Below the pieces are notes generated by a model. That model was not told the DNA's origin. It did no database searches and saw only the letters and a list, made by a program, of their open reading frames with translations. Both the position numbers and the translations under genes were made by a program. Shown here piece by piece: positions 49,501 to 60,900 of a stretch of 64,000 nt of DNA (position 1 is its first letter; each line of letters starts with the position of its first letter). Source of the stretch: Pegea sp. RAD2-039 (taxonomy: Eukaryota > Chordata > Thaliacea > Salpida > Salpidae); the NCBI GenBank assembly GCA_034620365.1, contig JAQGEQ010000380.1:3162001-3226000 (forward strand), written 5' to 3'.

Positions 49501-52435
49501 AAAAGATGTGGAGAGACTGGTAATGAAAAAATAAAATATAGTGTTTGTTTTGTTTACAAGTTTCATATTATTTGTATAATAAAGCTCTCCAAACCAAGCT
49601 AAAATAATCATAATAAATTAAAACCTACACTATCAATTTTAGAAAATAATCAACTTATAAAAAGAATTAATACAAAATAAAAAGTATCTGTAACAATTAA
49701 GCATGAAAAACGTCTCAATTTTCACTCCTGCTTTTATATAACCTAGAATTAAAAAATTAAAACAAAACATAATAAATACTAACCTCACTAATAATACGTA
49801 AAAATTAAGATACCATTTGTTTCTAAGAGTTTTTGTAAAACAATTTATATAAACCAAAAAGATCATAGCAAAAGATCATGGTGATCTTTTTATTTCATAC
49901 TCATATTAGACTTATCTTAAATTATGCTTTTAATCTCTGTGATATGAAACTTTCCAAATATATATATAAACAAAATTAAAGAATACCATAATCTATAGAA
50001 TGCTGACTCACAATTTCTGTTTTTATCAAAAACTTTGCAACAATTTGAAGTCATTTTAAACCAAAATTTAGTTAGCAGATAAGGTTTTCAAAATAAACGC
50101 TATAAAATTATTCTTTAAACATCTATAACACTATACCTCAGTACAAATATATAGTGTAATAATAATATATAAATCGTTTGGTGTAACATTTCAACTTTTA
50201 ATTGTGTCACTAAATACAAAAAAAAAATCGAAAAAAATGAATATCCAACAAATAGGAAACATGTAGAAACAGATCACTTTTTATTATGCAATATACCAGT
50301 AAAAAATTTACTAAGCTAAACCTAATTTTCTATGAAATAACTTTTATAAGGATATTTATCAAAACTTTTCATAAGACAAACGATAAAGTCTGAACTTTGT
50401 ATAAAATGCCACTATTTTTTATTTATCTAAATTATATACAGTTTACTGCTGAAAAAATATATAAACACTATTTTACAATGCTATTTGAAAAATATAAAAG
50501 TAGCATTTTTTTTTAAACCTGAAATCTATACAGTAAATGCAACATGACATTTATATAAATAGAAGTATTGATACTTCTTACTTGAATTAAATAATTATCA
50601 ATGTTTATCCAAATTTTTAAGTGAGATAACCTTAGCCCAGCTTAGATAAAATATAACTTAGTATATTTCTTAAAATAAAATATTTAAAAACCAAAGACTT
50701 AAGTCTGTTGAATTTTTGCACATCAGAGTTTACTAAAAAGTACTTTTCAATTCTGACAATTAGTAGTGTACTTTTCAATGCTGACTTTAAATGATAGAAT
50801 ACTAACTTTGCTTGAACAGTAAAAAATAGCTGCCTCATAAAATAAAGACAAAAACTTTTAAACTATTTTAAGCATAAACAGATTTTATATAAAATGAAAA
50901 TTATTTGAATGATTTTCACCCACTTAAACTTAACTATCAAGTTTTAACTTAGAAGTAAATAACCAAATAGATTTAAAAAATTGAAAAACAACTTTCTTAA
51001 AATAAATAATATAAAAATTTACTAAAACGATTTGTGCTGTAGTAATATGCCATTTAAAAACTCTTTGATTACTTTTTACAAATATTAAAAAAGTAGTATC
51101 AACAGATATAAATATTTATTTAAAATAACTTGGTCTTTATAATAATATATTTTTAACTGATTTTAAAGTTTGTTATCGATAATTGAAAATCAAGTTTACT
51201 TTTTGTATTTGTGAACTTATTGATTTTGAATACCATGATATTAGCACTAAGTTAAAAATATTCGCTCAAAAATATGTGAATATGTTTTCATTATCGTGTT
51301 TATTACTACCAAACTAGATGCTTTTTAAAAATAGGTAAGCTGTTAGCACATTCAACTTATTAGAACTATAAGATTTGTCTGTACTTTTGAAAGAATTTTA
51401 TAAATAATTTTATCGGTAAATTGACTTAAACATTATCTATTTCAATCTTCAACTTTTGTACACAGTTTGCATAATCGATTGAATTCTTTTTTAAGCATGT
51501 GATTTTATTTTGACTGATATTTTTGTAGTTTTACATACATTTACTTAAGGTTAGTTTCGTAAGACTTTTAAAAAGTATCAAAATGTAATTTTTAAACATA
51601 TAAAATTAAAATTTAATATATATTTCAAATATGTTTACATTTTTAAGTTTTTTTTTTCATTTTTTCATCATTCTAATTTCTTGTTGACAAAGTTGGTAGT
51701 TTAAATACTCCAAAATGTTGCTACTTTTTAAATCATCAGACTACTATTTATTTGGCAATTCTTATACACGTGAAGTAAATCCACATTTATCAAACAAATA
51801 CAGATTTATTCTTTAATTTGATTTTAATAAATTACTATAAAATGCCTATGATGATTACATATTTATTAATTCAAGTTCAAAAAACTTTATTATTAATTAA
51901 AAACTTTTTGTTTGTTCTAAACAGTTACATTTTTTTAATATTAAGATACAACAATAAGTTGATGAGACAATAATCATAAATAATATATTACAATAAACTA
52001 AAAGCATTACCAAAGTAGTTTGTTTATGTTTTCAAACTATCTGCTTTATCACAATTATTTTGTATTGCTTTTCATGAAACCAACAAAATTTCAAATAGTT
52101 TATCTTTTAGATAAGTATTTTATATTAATTATCATAGTTTTACTACATTGTATACTTTTCTTATTATCTGAAAAAATCATAGTTAATAATCTAAAGTATT
52201 TTTGTTATATGAAGTATATCATAAACTATATTGAAGTATATTGTTAAATGAAGTTTATGTCAAGGTATATATTTAATTTTATTACTTTGGATTTATATAC
52301 TGGAAATTTAATCTTTTTATTCATATTCATTCTGTTATAAAGTTTTATAAATTAAAGCTTTTCATAAAACTTTTTATTTTTTTAATGAATTTTTACAAAG
52401 AATATTTTTTATAGTAAGTTTTTTAGTTCTACAAA
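46521..52435. other. AT-rich gene desert
   Basis: About 5.9 kb without supportable genes, RNAs or long repeats. Open frames here (for example 48587-48775, 49639-49866, 52020-52247) are rich in Phe/Ile/Lys/Tyr/Leu, as expected from chance AT-rich reading frames. Confidence 0.55.
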
Positions 52436-53365
52436 ATGACAACTTTTTTAAGAGTAAAACGCAAACGAAATGAGAAACCCTTAGATTGTTTTGTTGTTGG
52501 TTTAAAAAGACGAAAACTTCAAAGTGAGGACAGTGATGTTGACGAAGCTGCGTTCAGTTTAACAGATAATTGCCAACCCATTAATGGAAAAGAAATGGAA
52601 AAACATGAAAGAAACAAACGAAAGCTGATAAATGAGGTTCATAGTTCAAATCCAAAAGTTCCAAAGAAAGAAATTCTGAAATCATGTTTAGAGTTTGCTG
52701 TTGTTGATGATAATTCTGATATCAAATGGCAATTGTTAGAAGTTGATGGAAGCAAAGAAGACGATAAAACTAATGTAGAAGATGACCAAGTTTATGATTA
52801 TTACTTTTCTGATGAAAAGGCAATTGATGTTTCTGATTTTTTATATGTAAAACCCTTAACGTGAGTAAAACTTTTAAATATTTATTTTTGATTTTATTTC
52901 TGTAATCAAAAAACTTGATTTGAAATTGAGACTTTTATACTCCTATTAATAGTTTAGTATTGTTTTCATCCTAAATATATTATTTTATTAACTTTTCTGC
53001 TTGATGAAATGATTTTTTAGAGTACAGTTGGTTGAAGAGGTAGACTGTGATGAAAATTCTCATGATAGTGAAGATAGCAATGCTGAAAATTATTATCTCA
53101 ATGACTACCCTGATGAGGAGACTGATTCTGAAGATCCATTAGATTCTTATGAGTAAGATTACTTATCATTAGAAATATTAGTTCAAACATAAAAAAATTC
53201 ATCTATGTTCCCATATTTTTATATAAATCTGAGTATTATGTGTCAAACTTAAAGTATAGTTTTAATTTTTGAAACTTTAGCTATTATGAAGACAGAAGGG
53301 AGGAAAATGAAAGCATTGACATCGATTTTGGTAATCTTCATCTCAGCTCAGATGATGACATTTGA
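52436..53365 (+). CDS. SLC7A6OS: SLC7A6OS / IWR1-like RNA polymerase II nuclear import factor
   Basis: Three exons, 52436-52860, 53021-53152 and 53281-53365; 213 aa. The N-terminus TTFLRVKRKRNEKPLDCFVV matches the LRVKRKR...EP start of the SLC7A6OS/Iwr1 family, which escorts assembled RNA polymerase II into the nucleus. The middle motif QVYDYYFSDEKAIDVSDFLY corresponds to the family's YVYDIYY...W.NILSV region. The C-terminus is strongly acidic (DSEDSNAENYY, SSDDDI), as in relatives. The protein is shorter than the human one (about 309 aa). Introns are 160 and 128 bp, longer than those of the cilia genes. Confidence 0.87.
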
Positions 53366-53635
53366 AAAAATCAAGTAGTTCTTTTAATAAGCAATTTTTG
53401 TAGACACATTTTTTCACTTTTTGTATGAAATTGTTTATTTACGAATTAAATTATGCAAACTGTTTCAACCTTGTGCATTTGTATCTTCTCTTGTTCCTGT
53501 GTTATGAGTATCTCTTCCTAAACTTCATTATCTAAACAAATTGTCAGAATTAGCACATCTGTATCAAAAGTGTCCCTTTTAGTGATAAAAAAAGGGTTTT
53601 TCTTACTGTCTACACATGAGATTTTTTATAGTAGA

Positions 53636-53905
53636 TTGCAGCGCGCGCTCAACTATCCCACTATTTAGATCTCCTACTCAGTGACAAAACCCAGTGTTCT
53701 GGGACAGTAACATCGAGATCAGGGGATTGTAGGTTTTCTGCCTGGGTTTGATGCTATGCTTCTCCCAAAATAGCCACAGCGGGAGGACTATTTAACCATA
53801 ACTAGGGAAGATGCTCTTCGCGATCACTAGGTGGCAATATTGCGCGACTACCGTTTGCTGGACTAGGAGGTGGGGTTTGGTCCCAGGACTCAAATCACAA
53901 TGAAT
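53636..53905. other. GC-rich island of unknown nature
   Basis: About 270 bp of balanced or GC-rich sequence in an AT-rich flank, without an open frame. It contains GCAGCGCGCGCTCAAC at the left edge (on the minus strand reminiscent of a tRNA 5' half), CCTGGGTTTGATGC (a loose B-box-like string) and ATCACTAGGTGGCAAT (CTCF-core-like). It could be an old tRNA-derived SINE, a structured RNA or a regulatory element. None is established. Confidence 0.3.
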
Positions 53906-54640
53906 TAGCAATTAATTGGTTTAACTAATCCTCATTATTTTTTATTATTTAAATAGTAATGAAGTTTGTGATTGAATGTTAATTAGGATCTCGCATGTAG
54001 TTTCATGAGAACAGCTTGCTATTCAAATCTAACCACTAGAAGTTTAATGCTCTTTATTAAAGATGAACTTTGCAGCAGTGACTTTATTAACCTTCAATCT
54101 TTCTTGAAGTCTACCGACCTAAGGCTTTAATGTAAACAACTCAAATTAGCTACTGATAAATGTCTTCTTTCACCTTTCAATAGATAATGCCGTTAAACTC
54201 TAACATCACCTGAGTTTTATTTGAGCATTAATAGAATTCTTTAAGGTTTTATCATTAAAATTTAAGTCTTTTTATCTTTTATGAATTAAGAGAGGGCCAT
54301 TACATTAACTACTTGTTTAAAGTCGTTTAAATACTTCATATAAAATTCTTAAATCCTTGAAAACCGTATCTGAACACTCTTAAAGTCCATACTACATACA
54401 GTTCCCCTCAATTTAGATTTCAACTCCTCCATATCTTCTTTATTATCATGACTTTTTTCCAATAGAATCTATTAAACATTTACAAACATCGACAAAAATG
54501 ATTTTTTTTATTTGAAGATAATCCTGATATTTTTTACTAAAACTTATGTCAGTTTTTAAAAAGGTAACAATATTTACTTATCTATTTATTTACGATAAAC
54601 CTTAAGCCTTTTAGATTTGGATAAAACTTTTAAAGAAAAA
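53906..54640. other. AT-rich intergenic DNA
   Basis: No gene, RNA or repeat seen between the GC-rich island and the first copy of the duplicated segment. Confidence 0.5.
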
Positions 54641-54840
54641 TGTAATCATAATGACTCTTTATATAAAGCCTTATTCAAATAATTAAGGCGAATAACAACG
54701 ATAAGTATACCAACGATGCACTCTACCACAAAACAGTATACTACCGAATGACAACAGTCTACTATCGAATGACAACAGTCTACACAAGAATGACTTTCAA
54801 CACATTTTCATCAGCAACAAAATAATTTACTTTTATACCA
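54641..54840. repeat. Duplicated segment, copy A
   Basis: About 200 bp that align, with gaps, to 56096-56270 in the same orientation (shared landmarks TATATAAAGCC, ATTCAAAT, AACAACGATAA, CCAACRATGC, GAATGACR, TTATACC). Copy A holds an internal tandem duplication of about 22 bp (CGAATGACAACAGTCTAC twice, around 54743-54783). By-eye similarity is roughly three quarters. Confidence 0.6.
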
Positions 54841-55475
54841 CATTCTTCCCAACCAAATAATTGAACCAAACAGTAAAGATCGCTCGCTGTCTCATTATTG
54901 CCATCAGCAATTAGTCCCAACCGTAGCGCTTTGGCGTTTAAATGATCTAGTGGACCGGCAAACCTCCACACCGTAGTCGCTTCCGCTTTTTGGGCTGAAG
55001 TTACCACTCCTGGTACCCGAAGCATCCACGCTCATCGTCATTTCCCTATTGGAAACTTGCACAACAGATTAGTCCCTCTCTAGTCATGATCTTGTCATCG
55101 AGATTCTTCCTTATATCACTTGGTGAAACTCGTCGAGGCTTTTTAATAGTAACCTGGAATTTGTTGACAGTTTTAATGGTTAGTTTCATATTTTCACATC
55201 AGAAAAAATTTCGAACAGATTTTTTTGTTTCTTTGAATTCACTGCTCCTTCTGCATCTTTACCGATCTGCCAGCCTCAGAGTATTGGTTGTTCTGCCGGG
55301 CATCTTGCAGTGTCACCGCTTTTCTTTTTCTTGCTTTTCTCTTGTAAGTCCTATTCGACCCACACTCTTCCACGTAATTGGTAAAATTTTTCTTCCACTA
55401 ACGCCATTTGCTGGAGACGACGGACTATTTGGGTCTATCGACACCTCATTAATCAGTGTATCCATTTTTATATAG
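54780..55475 (-). other. Possible small gene or gene remnant on the minus strand
   Basis: This stretch is richer in GC than the deserts. A minus-strand frame at 54780-55025 (with GLIADGNNETASDLY) and another from an ATG at about 55466 (MDTLINEVSIDPNSPSSPAN) lack recognisable domains, and I could not join them. The plus-strand frame at 55086-55475 is most likely the antisense shadow. Part of the first frame lies in the duplicated segment. I assign no function. Confidence 0.25.
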
Positions 55476-55617
55476 AAAAAATCGTTGTTACAGTAAAAAA
55501 CAAATATACTTATTCAAATCTATACTAGGTATAGCAAAAAGAAACTGTCTTAACCGTTGCTAAGATTTAACTAAACTAAGCTCCAATAACGACAAAGCAA
55601 GAAATAATTTTGAAGTT

Positions 55618-56067
55618 TCAATAAATTGTAATGATAACCACTCTTTGTTTAGAGTCTTTCTCCTTATTATGAAACTTCAGAATATGAACTCTCCTAGTCT
55701 TCGAAGTTTTGTAAAACTTGTTACAATGTAAACATTGGAATGGCCGAATTGTTAAATGGGCAATTTTATGTTTTTTCAAAGAAGTGATAAATTTGAATCT
55801 TCTGTCACAAATATCGCATTTATAAGGTCGATCGTTGAAATGAATTCGTCGATGACTTTTCATAGTTCCTAATTCAGTAAAACGTTTCAGACAAACGTCA
55901 CATTGATATGGTTTTTTACCCAAATGAATCCGATTATGATTTCTTAGATAAGTTTTTGTTGCAAAACTTTTATGGCAATTAATACAAACAAAGAGTTTTT
56001 TAAATTTTGCATTTGGGAGTGTTTCAATTGAACGTTTAGACAAAACGACTTGTTTTGATGTCGACAT
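55618..56067 (-). CDS. Small C2H2 zinc-finger protein (four fingers)
   Basis: A single-exon frame. From the ATG at 56067 (MSTSKQVVLSKRSIE) it encodes 149 aa. Four consecutive C2H2 fingers fill it: FVCINCHKSF...HNRIH, YQCDVCLKRF...HRRIH, YKCDICDRRF...HKIAH and FQCLHCNKFY...HILKFH. The first linkers are TGEKP-like (LGKKP, FNDRP). It is probably a DNA-binding nuclear protein; the target is unknown and no orthologue can be named. Upstream in-frame ATGs at 56127 and 56196 also exist, but they lie in the duplicated segment, so the shorter start is preferred. Confidence 0.7.
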   Translation of the reverse strand: MSTSKQVVLSKRSIETLPNAKFKKLFVCINCHKSFATKTYLRNHNRIHLGKKPYQCDVCLKRFTELGTMKSHRRIHFNDRPYKCDICDRRFKFITSLKKHKIAHLTIRPFQCLHCNKFYKTSKTRRVHILKFHNKEKDSKQRVVIITIY

Positions 56068-56095
56068 TTTCAAGTTACAGATAAATGCTCTAAAT

Positions 56096-56270
56096 TGTAA
56101 TAATAATAACTCTCTATATAAAGCCATATTCAAATTATTACAACAACGATAAATCGACCAACAATGCGTTCTATCAACAACACAACTTATTACCACGGAA
56201 TGACGTTTGTCTAGATAAGAATGACGTTTAAGACATTTACGTCAGCGGAAAAATACTTTACTGTTATACC
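56096..56270. repeat. Duplicated segment, copy B
   Basis: Partner of 54641-54840, placed just upstream of the zinc-finger gene, so it probably includes that gene's promoter or 5' UTR (TATATAAAG near 56115). No zinc-finger frame follows copy A, so only the 5' flank is shared. Confidence 0.6.
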
Positions 56271-57920
56271 CCAACATATGATATTAACTATAATAATAAA
56301 TGTAATCGTTACTAGATAAATTAAAATATACCAAAAATATGAGAGTATTGAAATAATTATTTTTGCAGCTTTGAAATGTTATCAAGCTTGTGGAATATCA
56401 AGTAAATGGCACTTAAGCTATAACTGAATGTAGACTTCCAAAAGAAAAATATTTTTTGAAATTTTATCTAAATTTAAATTCCATAATTGTTTTAAAGTTA
56501 GGTGAAGAAAATTATAAATTAGGTGATCAAAAATGCAAATTCACTTTTACTCAATTTTTATAGGTTTAATAATAATAAATAATACTTGATTATATCATAT
56601 TGAAATGCTTAAAATAGTTTAACTTTGACTGAAATTAAACAAAAAGGTTTTTAAGTTAAGAGAAAATTACTAGTGATTTTTCTAGAAAGCTGTATTTTTT
56701 CGTAAGACTAAATTGTACATAACAATTTAAGCAATAATTTATTAGATGGTAAAAGGTTTGGAAATATTGTTTACATAATAAAGTTTTTAAAGTATAGCTT
56801 TATGAAATAACTTAATATCTTGAAAAACTGAAATACCCTTTCTTTTAAATTGCATAAGTGATTGGCTAGTTTGTATACTGAAATAAAAGGAGCAGAAAAA
56901 TATAAAACCAGCAGTAGTACATTAAGATGCTCTACTGAAGGTATTATAGATATCTCGCAAGTCTTCATTTGTATTAGGTTAATTAGTTTGGTTTCTCTTC
57001 AATGTTACCGTTAGAAGGCAGTGGTTTTATATTCATCTATTTATTAGACAGCTGAATATTTGACTACTTTCCTCTAAGGGAACATACAATCGTCGAAACC
57101 TTAAAGCAGTTATTTTATTCTAATTTCTTAAACTTTACTTTAGAAAAGTTAATCACAGAAACGGTAGTTAGTATTCATCTAAGTATATGGTGAATAAAAC
57201 TATCACTTTTCTGACAATATTTCTACTTACTGTTTACTTTTCTTAAGGCTTTTGGACGAAACTTTATGTTAATTTTATTGACTACTGTGAATAAGCCTTG
57301 TGTTTTTTGGTCAATAATGCCAAAAAACTACTTTATCATCATTGTATGTAATTAACGTGCGGATTCTTTCTCAAAAAACTCTATTTTAACGACTTTGACT
57401 AAATATCTATTAAAGTCTATGTTATAAAAACTTGCTAATTTGTAGTTTGGATTATAAAGTTCTAATTGAACTTTGAACTTTTAACAGTATTTGATATCAA
57501 AAATTAGTCTTTATAGTTGAAGTCCACTTTGGCAATAGTCAATATTCGTCTAAATTATAACAAATATTGATTATTGTCAGCTTGGAATTTAATACCATCT
57601 ACAATTTATTGATATCAAACCTTGAATAATTATTTAGAAAAAATTACGGAAAAATGTATATAAAAGGGTTATGAGACTTCTTTCTTATTTTACCAGCGAA
57701 CAAATAAATAAAATTTGATACAAAATGATGTGTGTTTTTAATTTTAAAAATTCAAGTTTTCAGTAAAATCAGTTTTTGTATAGAACAATTTAAATAGAAA
57801 ATTCTAGAATTTTTGAAATATATTTAGCAATTATTGAATGATTTTTATAATTTCGCAATCAATTAGATTTCAAAGTGAGTTTAATAACTTCTTGCACAGT
57901 CTAGATGAGAGTAGCTTTAT
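56271..57920. other. AT-rich intergenic DNA
   Basis: No gene supported. The right end is the 3' flank of CFAP44. The frame at 56771-56968 has no motif. Confidence 0.5.
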
Positions 57921-60900
57921 CTAAACAGCTTCTTGTTCTTGAGCTAGAGGAGGTTGATTAGGAGGAAGTATATATCCTCCTTTTCTTGAAAGTAAAGAGA
58001 TCTCATCCTTAAGAGACTTCAAAATATTCATCATCAAAAGAAAACTCAAAGTTAAATGAAAATAACAAACTTGTATTTCTTGAGACTGCAGTTGAACAAG
58101 CTGCATAAGTCTTTCTTGTTCTTGAATCAACTCTTCACTCACTACTCCCTCATCAAAAACCTAGAAATATAAGAATCAGAATCTGATGGTAATATGATGC
58201 TGCTAAAAAGCTTACCACTTGAGTTTGTCTTTCATCCAAATCTTTTTCTAAATTATCTTTATCATTAATTAACAAATTTAACTTTAAAAGTCGCTTGGTG
58301 TTTTCTTTTGTAACTTCAATAATTTCTTCTTTCAATTTGTAATTAGAACGCTAAAAACAAACAACTTGTTGATAAGCAACAACACAAACAGACCCACCTT
58401 CTGACGTTGAAGTTCAGAATCATTCTTAAGCCCTTGAAGCCGAATCTTTTCTTTCATCTCAACAACATTTCGGTTGATGGTCACATTGTCCAATTTGTCC
58501 AAGTTGACAATCCTTCCAAACTACCAGAAACAACCAGTGACAAGTGGTCCGTGGACTTTCATCTTACCTTTAGCATCATCAACTGTTCACACTTGTCACT
58601 TAACTCAACAATCCTTTCTTCCATCACTTTCCTATTCTTGATTAACTGAGCATATTTATGTCTCGCATCTCTGTGACACAATCATCAACATCCAGTTAAA
58701 ATCTTCATCCCAATCTTACTTATACAGCTGTCGTTGTTGCTTCTTCTCTAAATTTAGCTCCTTGATACGATTACTTAGTTTCTTGAGATCAGAACTTTCG
58801 AAAACCAGGGATCGAGTAAGATCAAGTGACATCTGGAGACTGACAACATTTTCGATTTGATGTAGACGAAGAGGAACTACAATCTGTAGCTGATTCAGTT
58901 TGCCTTGCTTCTCGACCTGAACAAAGAAGCTTGATACAATTCTTGAAAGATGAGGACATACTTGAAAAGCTTCATGGTCGTTTTCAGCAGCATTCAATTG
59001 AGACTCCATCACTTTTAACTTCTTCAGCAAGGATTCATGATCCTTCTTAAGTTGCTCCCCTGACTTCTTTTCATCTGCTATCAACTCTTCAAGATAAAGT
59101 TTCTTTTCTCGAAGACTAATCGTTGAGTTATAAAGAGTCTGGAGATCAAAATCCTGAATCAGAACCTCCATTGAGGATAAAAGAGTCCCTACTTGATCAC
59201 ACCCTGGAGGACATACAGAGTCATCAAAAATTCCGTCAAAAGAGTCATCTTCATCTTCATCGCTTGACCACTCGGACTCATCTGAAGATTCTTCACTATC
59301 TTCATCTTCTGCTCCACTATCTTTATAAGAAGATTAGATTGGAAGACACGATCTTAAAACTTACTCATTTGCATCTTTTTTTTCGATCTTTTAATCTTCT
59401 TTTTAAAGACTTTAGTGAGGAAGTCGGCAAACTTGTTGTTGTCACCAAGAGATGCAACGAATGAAGTATGGAGAGCTTTCTCACGGTCCAGCAATCGATC
59501 GACTTCCTTTTTCTTCATCTCATACCGATTTAAAGTATCAACACTCTGGATGAAGATGATCAGATGAAGATCAAGTAGTTTTGGGGCGAGTAGGAAACCT
59601 TTTGATTTGTTTCATTTAATTCATTCCGTTTGGTGGAAACTTTATTCAGCAAAGTCACTTCTCTTAACTCATACTCTTTCAAGAGGATCAACTCTTCCAA
59701 CAGAGTCACTTCTCTGTAAGACACGACCCTGGATGAGTACATCAACATAAAATTGATCGTCACTCTCACCGAAGATTCGCCATCTTCACTTGGACATCTA
59801 ATTTTGCTTTGTCAAAACGCAGCATCATTAAATGAGCGTCAAACGTCTGAATCTTCTTCTCAATCGACTTCAATAGCTGTTTGACTTGATGACGAGCCTT
59901 GATGACGTCACGATGACGTAATTGAATCTCCATATCAGTAAGTGAAAGAGATAAAGGTTCTTCAGGTTTATTTGTTTCTGTTTGCTGTCAGTTTGAATGA
60001 ATTTTTAACACCGACTAGTTAACTTGCTACTGATCTACGCACGTTTTTGTCCTCGCGACGAATTCGAGTCTTGTACTTCGAGTCATTCACACTTTGATTA
60101 CTGCCATTTGCCTGCTACAAGTTCAAAAGTTGAATCGTTCAATTGTTGATCTATTTACCTGTTCATTAAACTGTCCCAACAAACTATTTTCATTTTTGCT
60201 TGTTTCTTCTTCAAGCTCTCTTCTTTTTTGTTCTTCTTCAAACTTCAGTAAAATTTCCTGATCATATTCGAAAATTCTGTGAAATTTATAAAAATAAAAG
60301 AATAGAAGATGCAAAACTATTTTTTTTAAATTTCGCTCTTTAGTAGTTGATTGAGTGAGATTACATCAACTACCTCCTTATACCTCCCTCTTCGTCGATT
60401 AACTTTCAATTTTTGTTCATTTCCAATTTTAAACAAAATCCTCTCTCTATAATCCGTTAATTTAAAACATTTTATTTTTATCAAGAAATGATTTTGTCAA
60501 CTTTTCAATTTGAGACTTTATATTAAAGACGGAATTTTGAAAAAGAAATTTGATTTTATAAAAATAAAAAAAATTCTCTTGAAACAAAAGAGATTTTATT
60601 TAAGATTTAGATGAAGATATCTTCTCGTCTGGATGAAGATATCTTTGAGGATTTGTTACAAATTCAAAACAAAATGTTTAAGACTCACCTGTTAGGAAGT
60701 TCATCAGGATGCATTTTAGGAGCAACAGGCAGAGGAAAAACTTCGGAGGGATCTAAAATCTTTTGTAATCTTTCAATTTCATGTAAATCTTCATGCACTG
60801 AAGATATAATATCTTGTTTTCGGTCTCTTAGTTCAGTAATTTTCCGATTAAATTCACTTTTTTTTAAATAAATCTAAAAATCAAAAATCAAAAACAACAA

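Noticed and set aside
55086-55475. Plus-strand open frame of about 129 codons
   Set aside because: Runs antisense to a better-looking minus-strand frame; Phe/Leu/Ser-rich composition typical of an antisense shadow.
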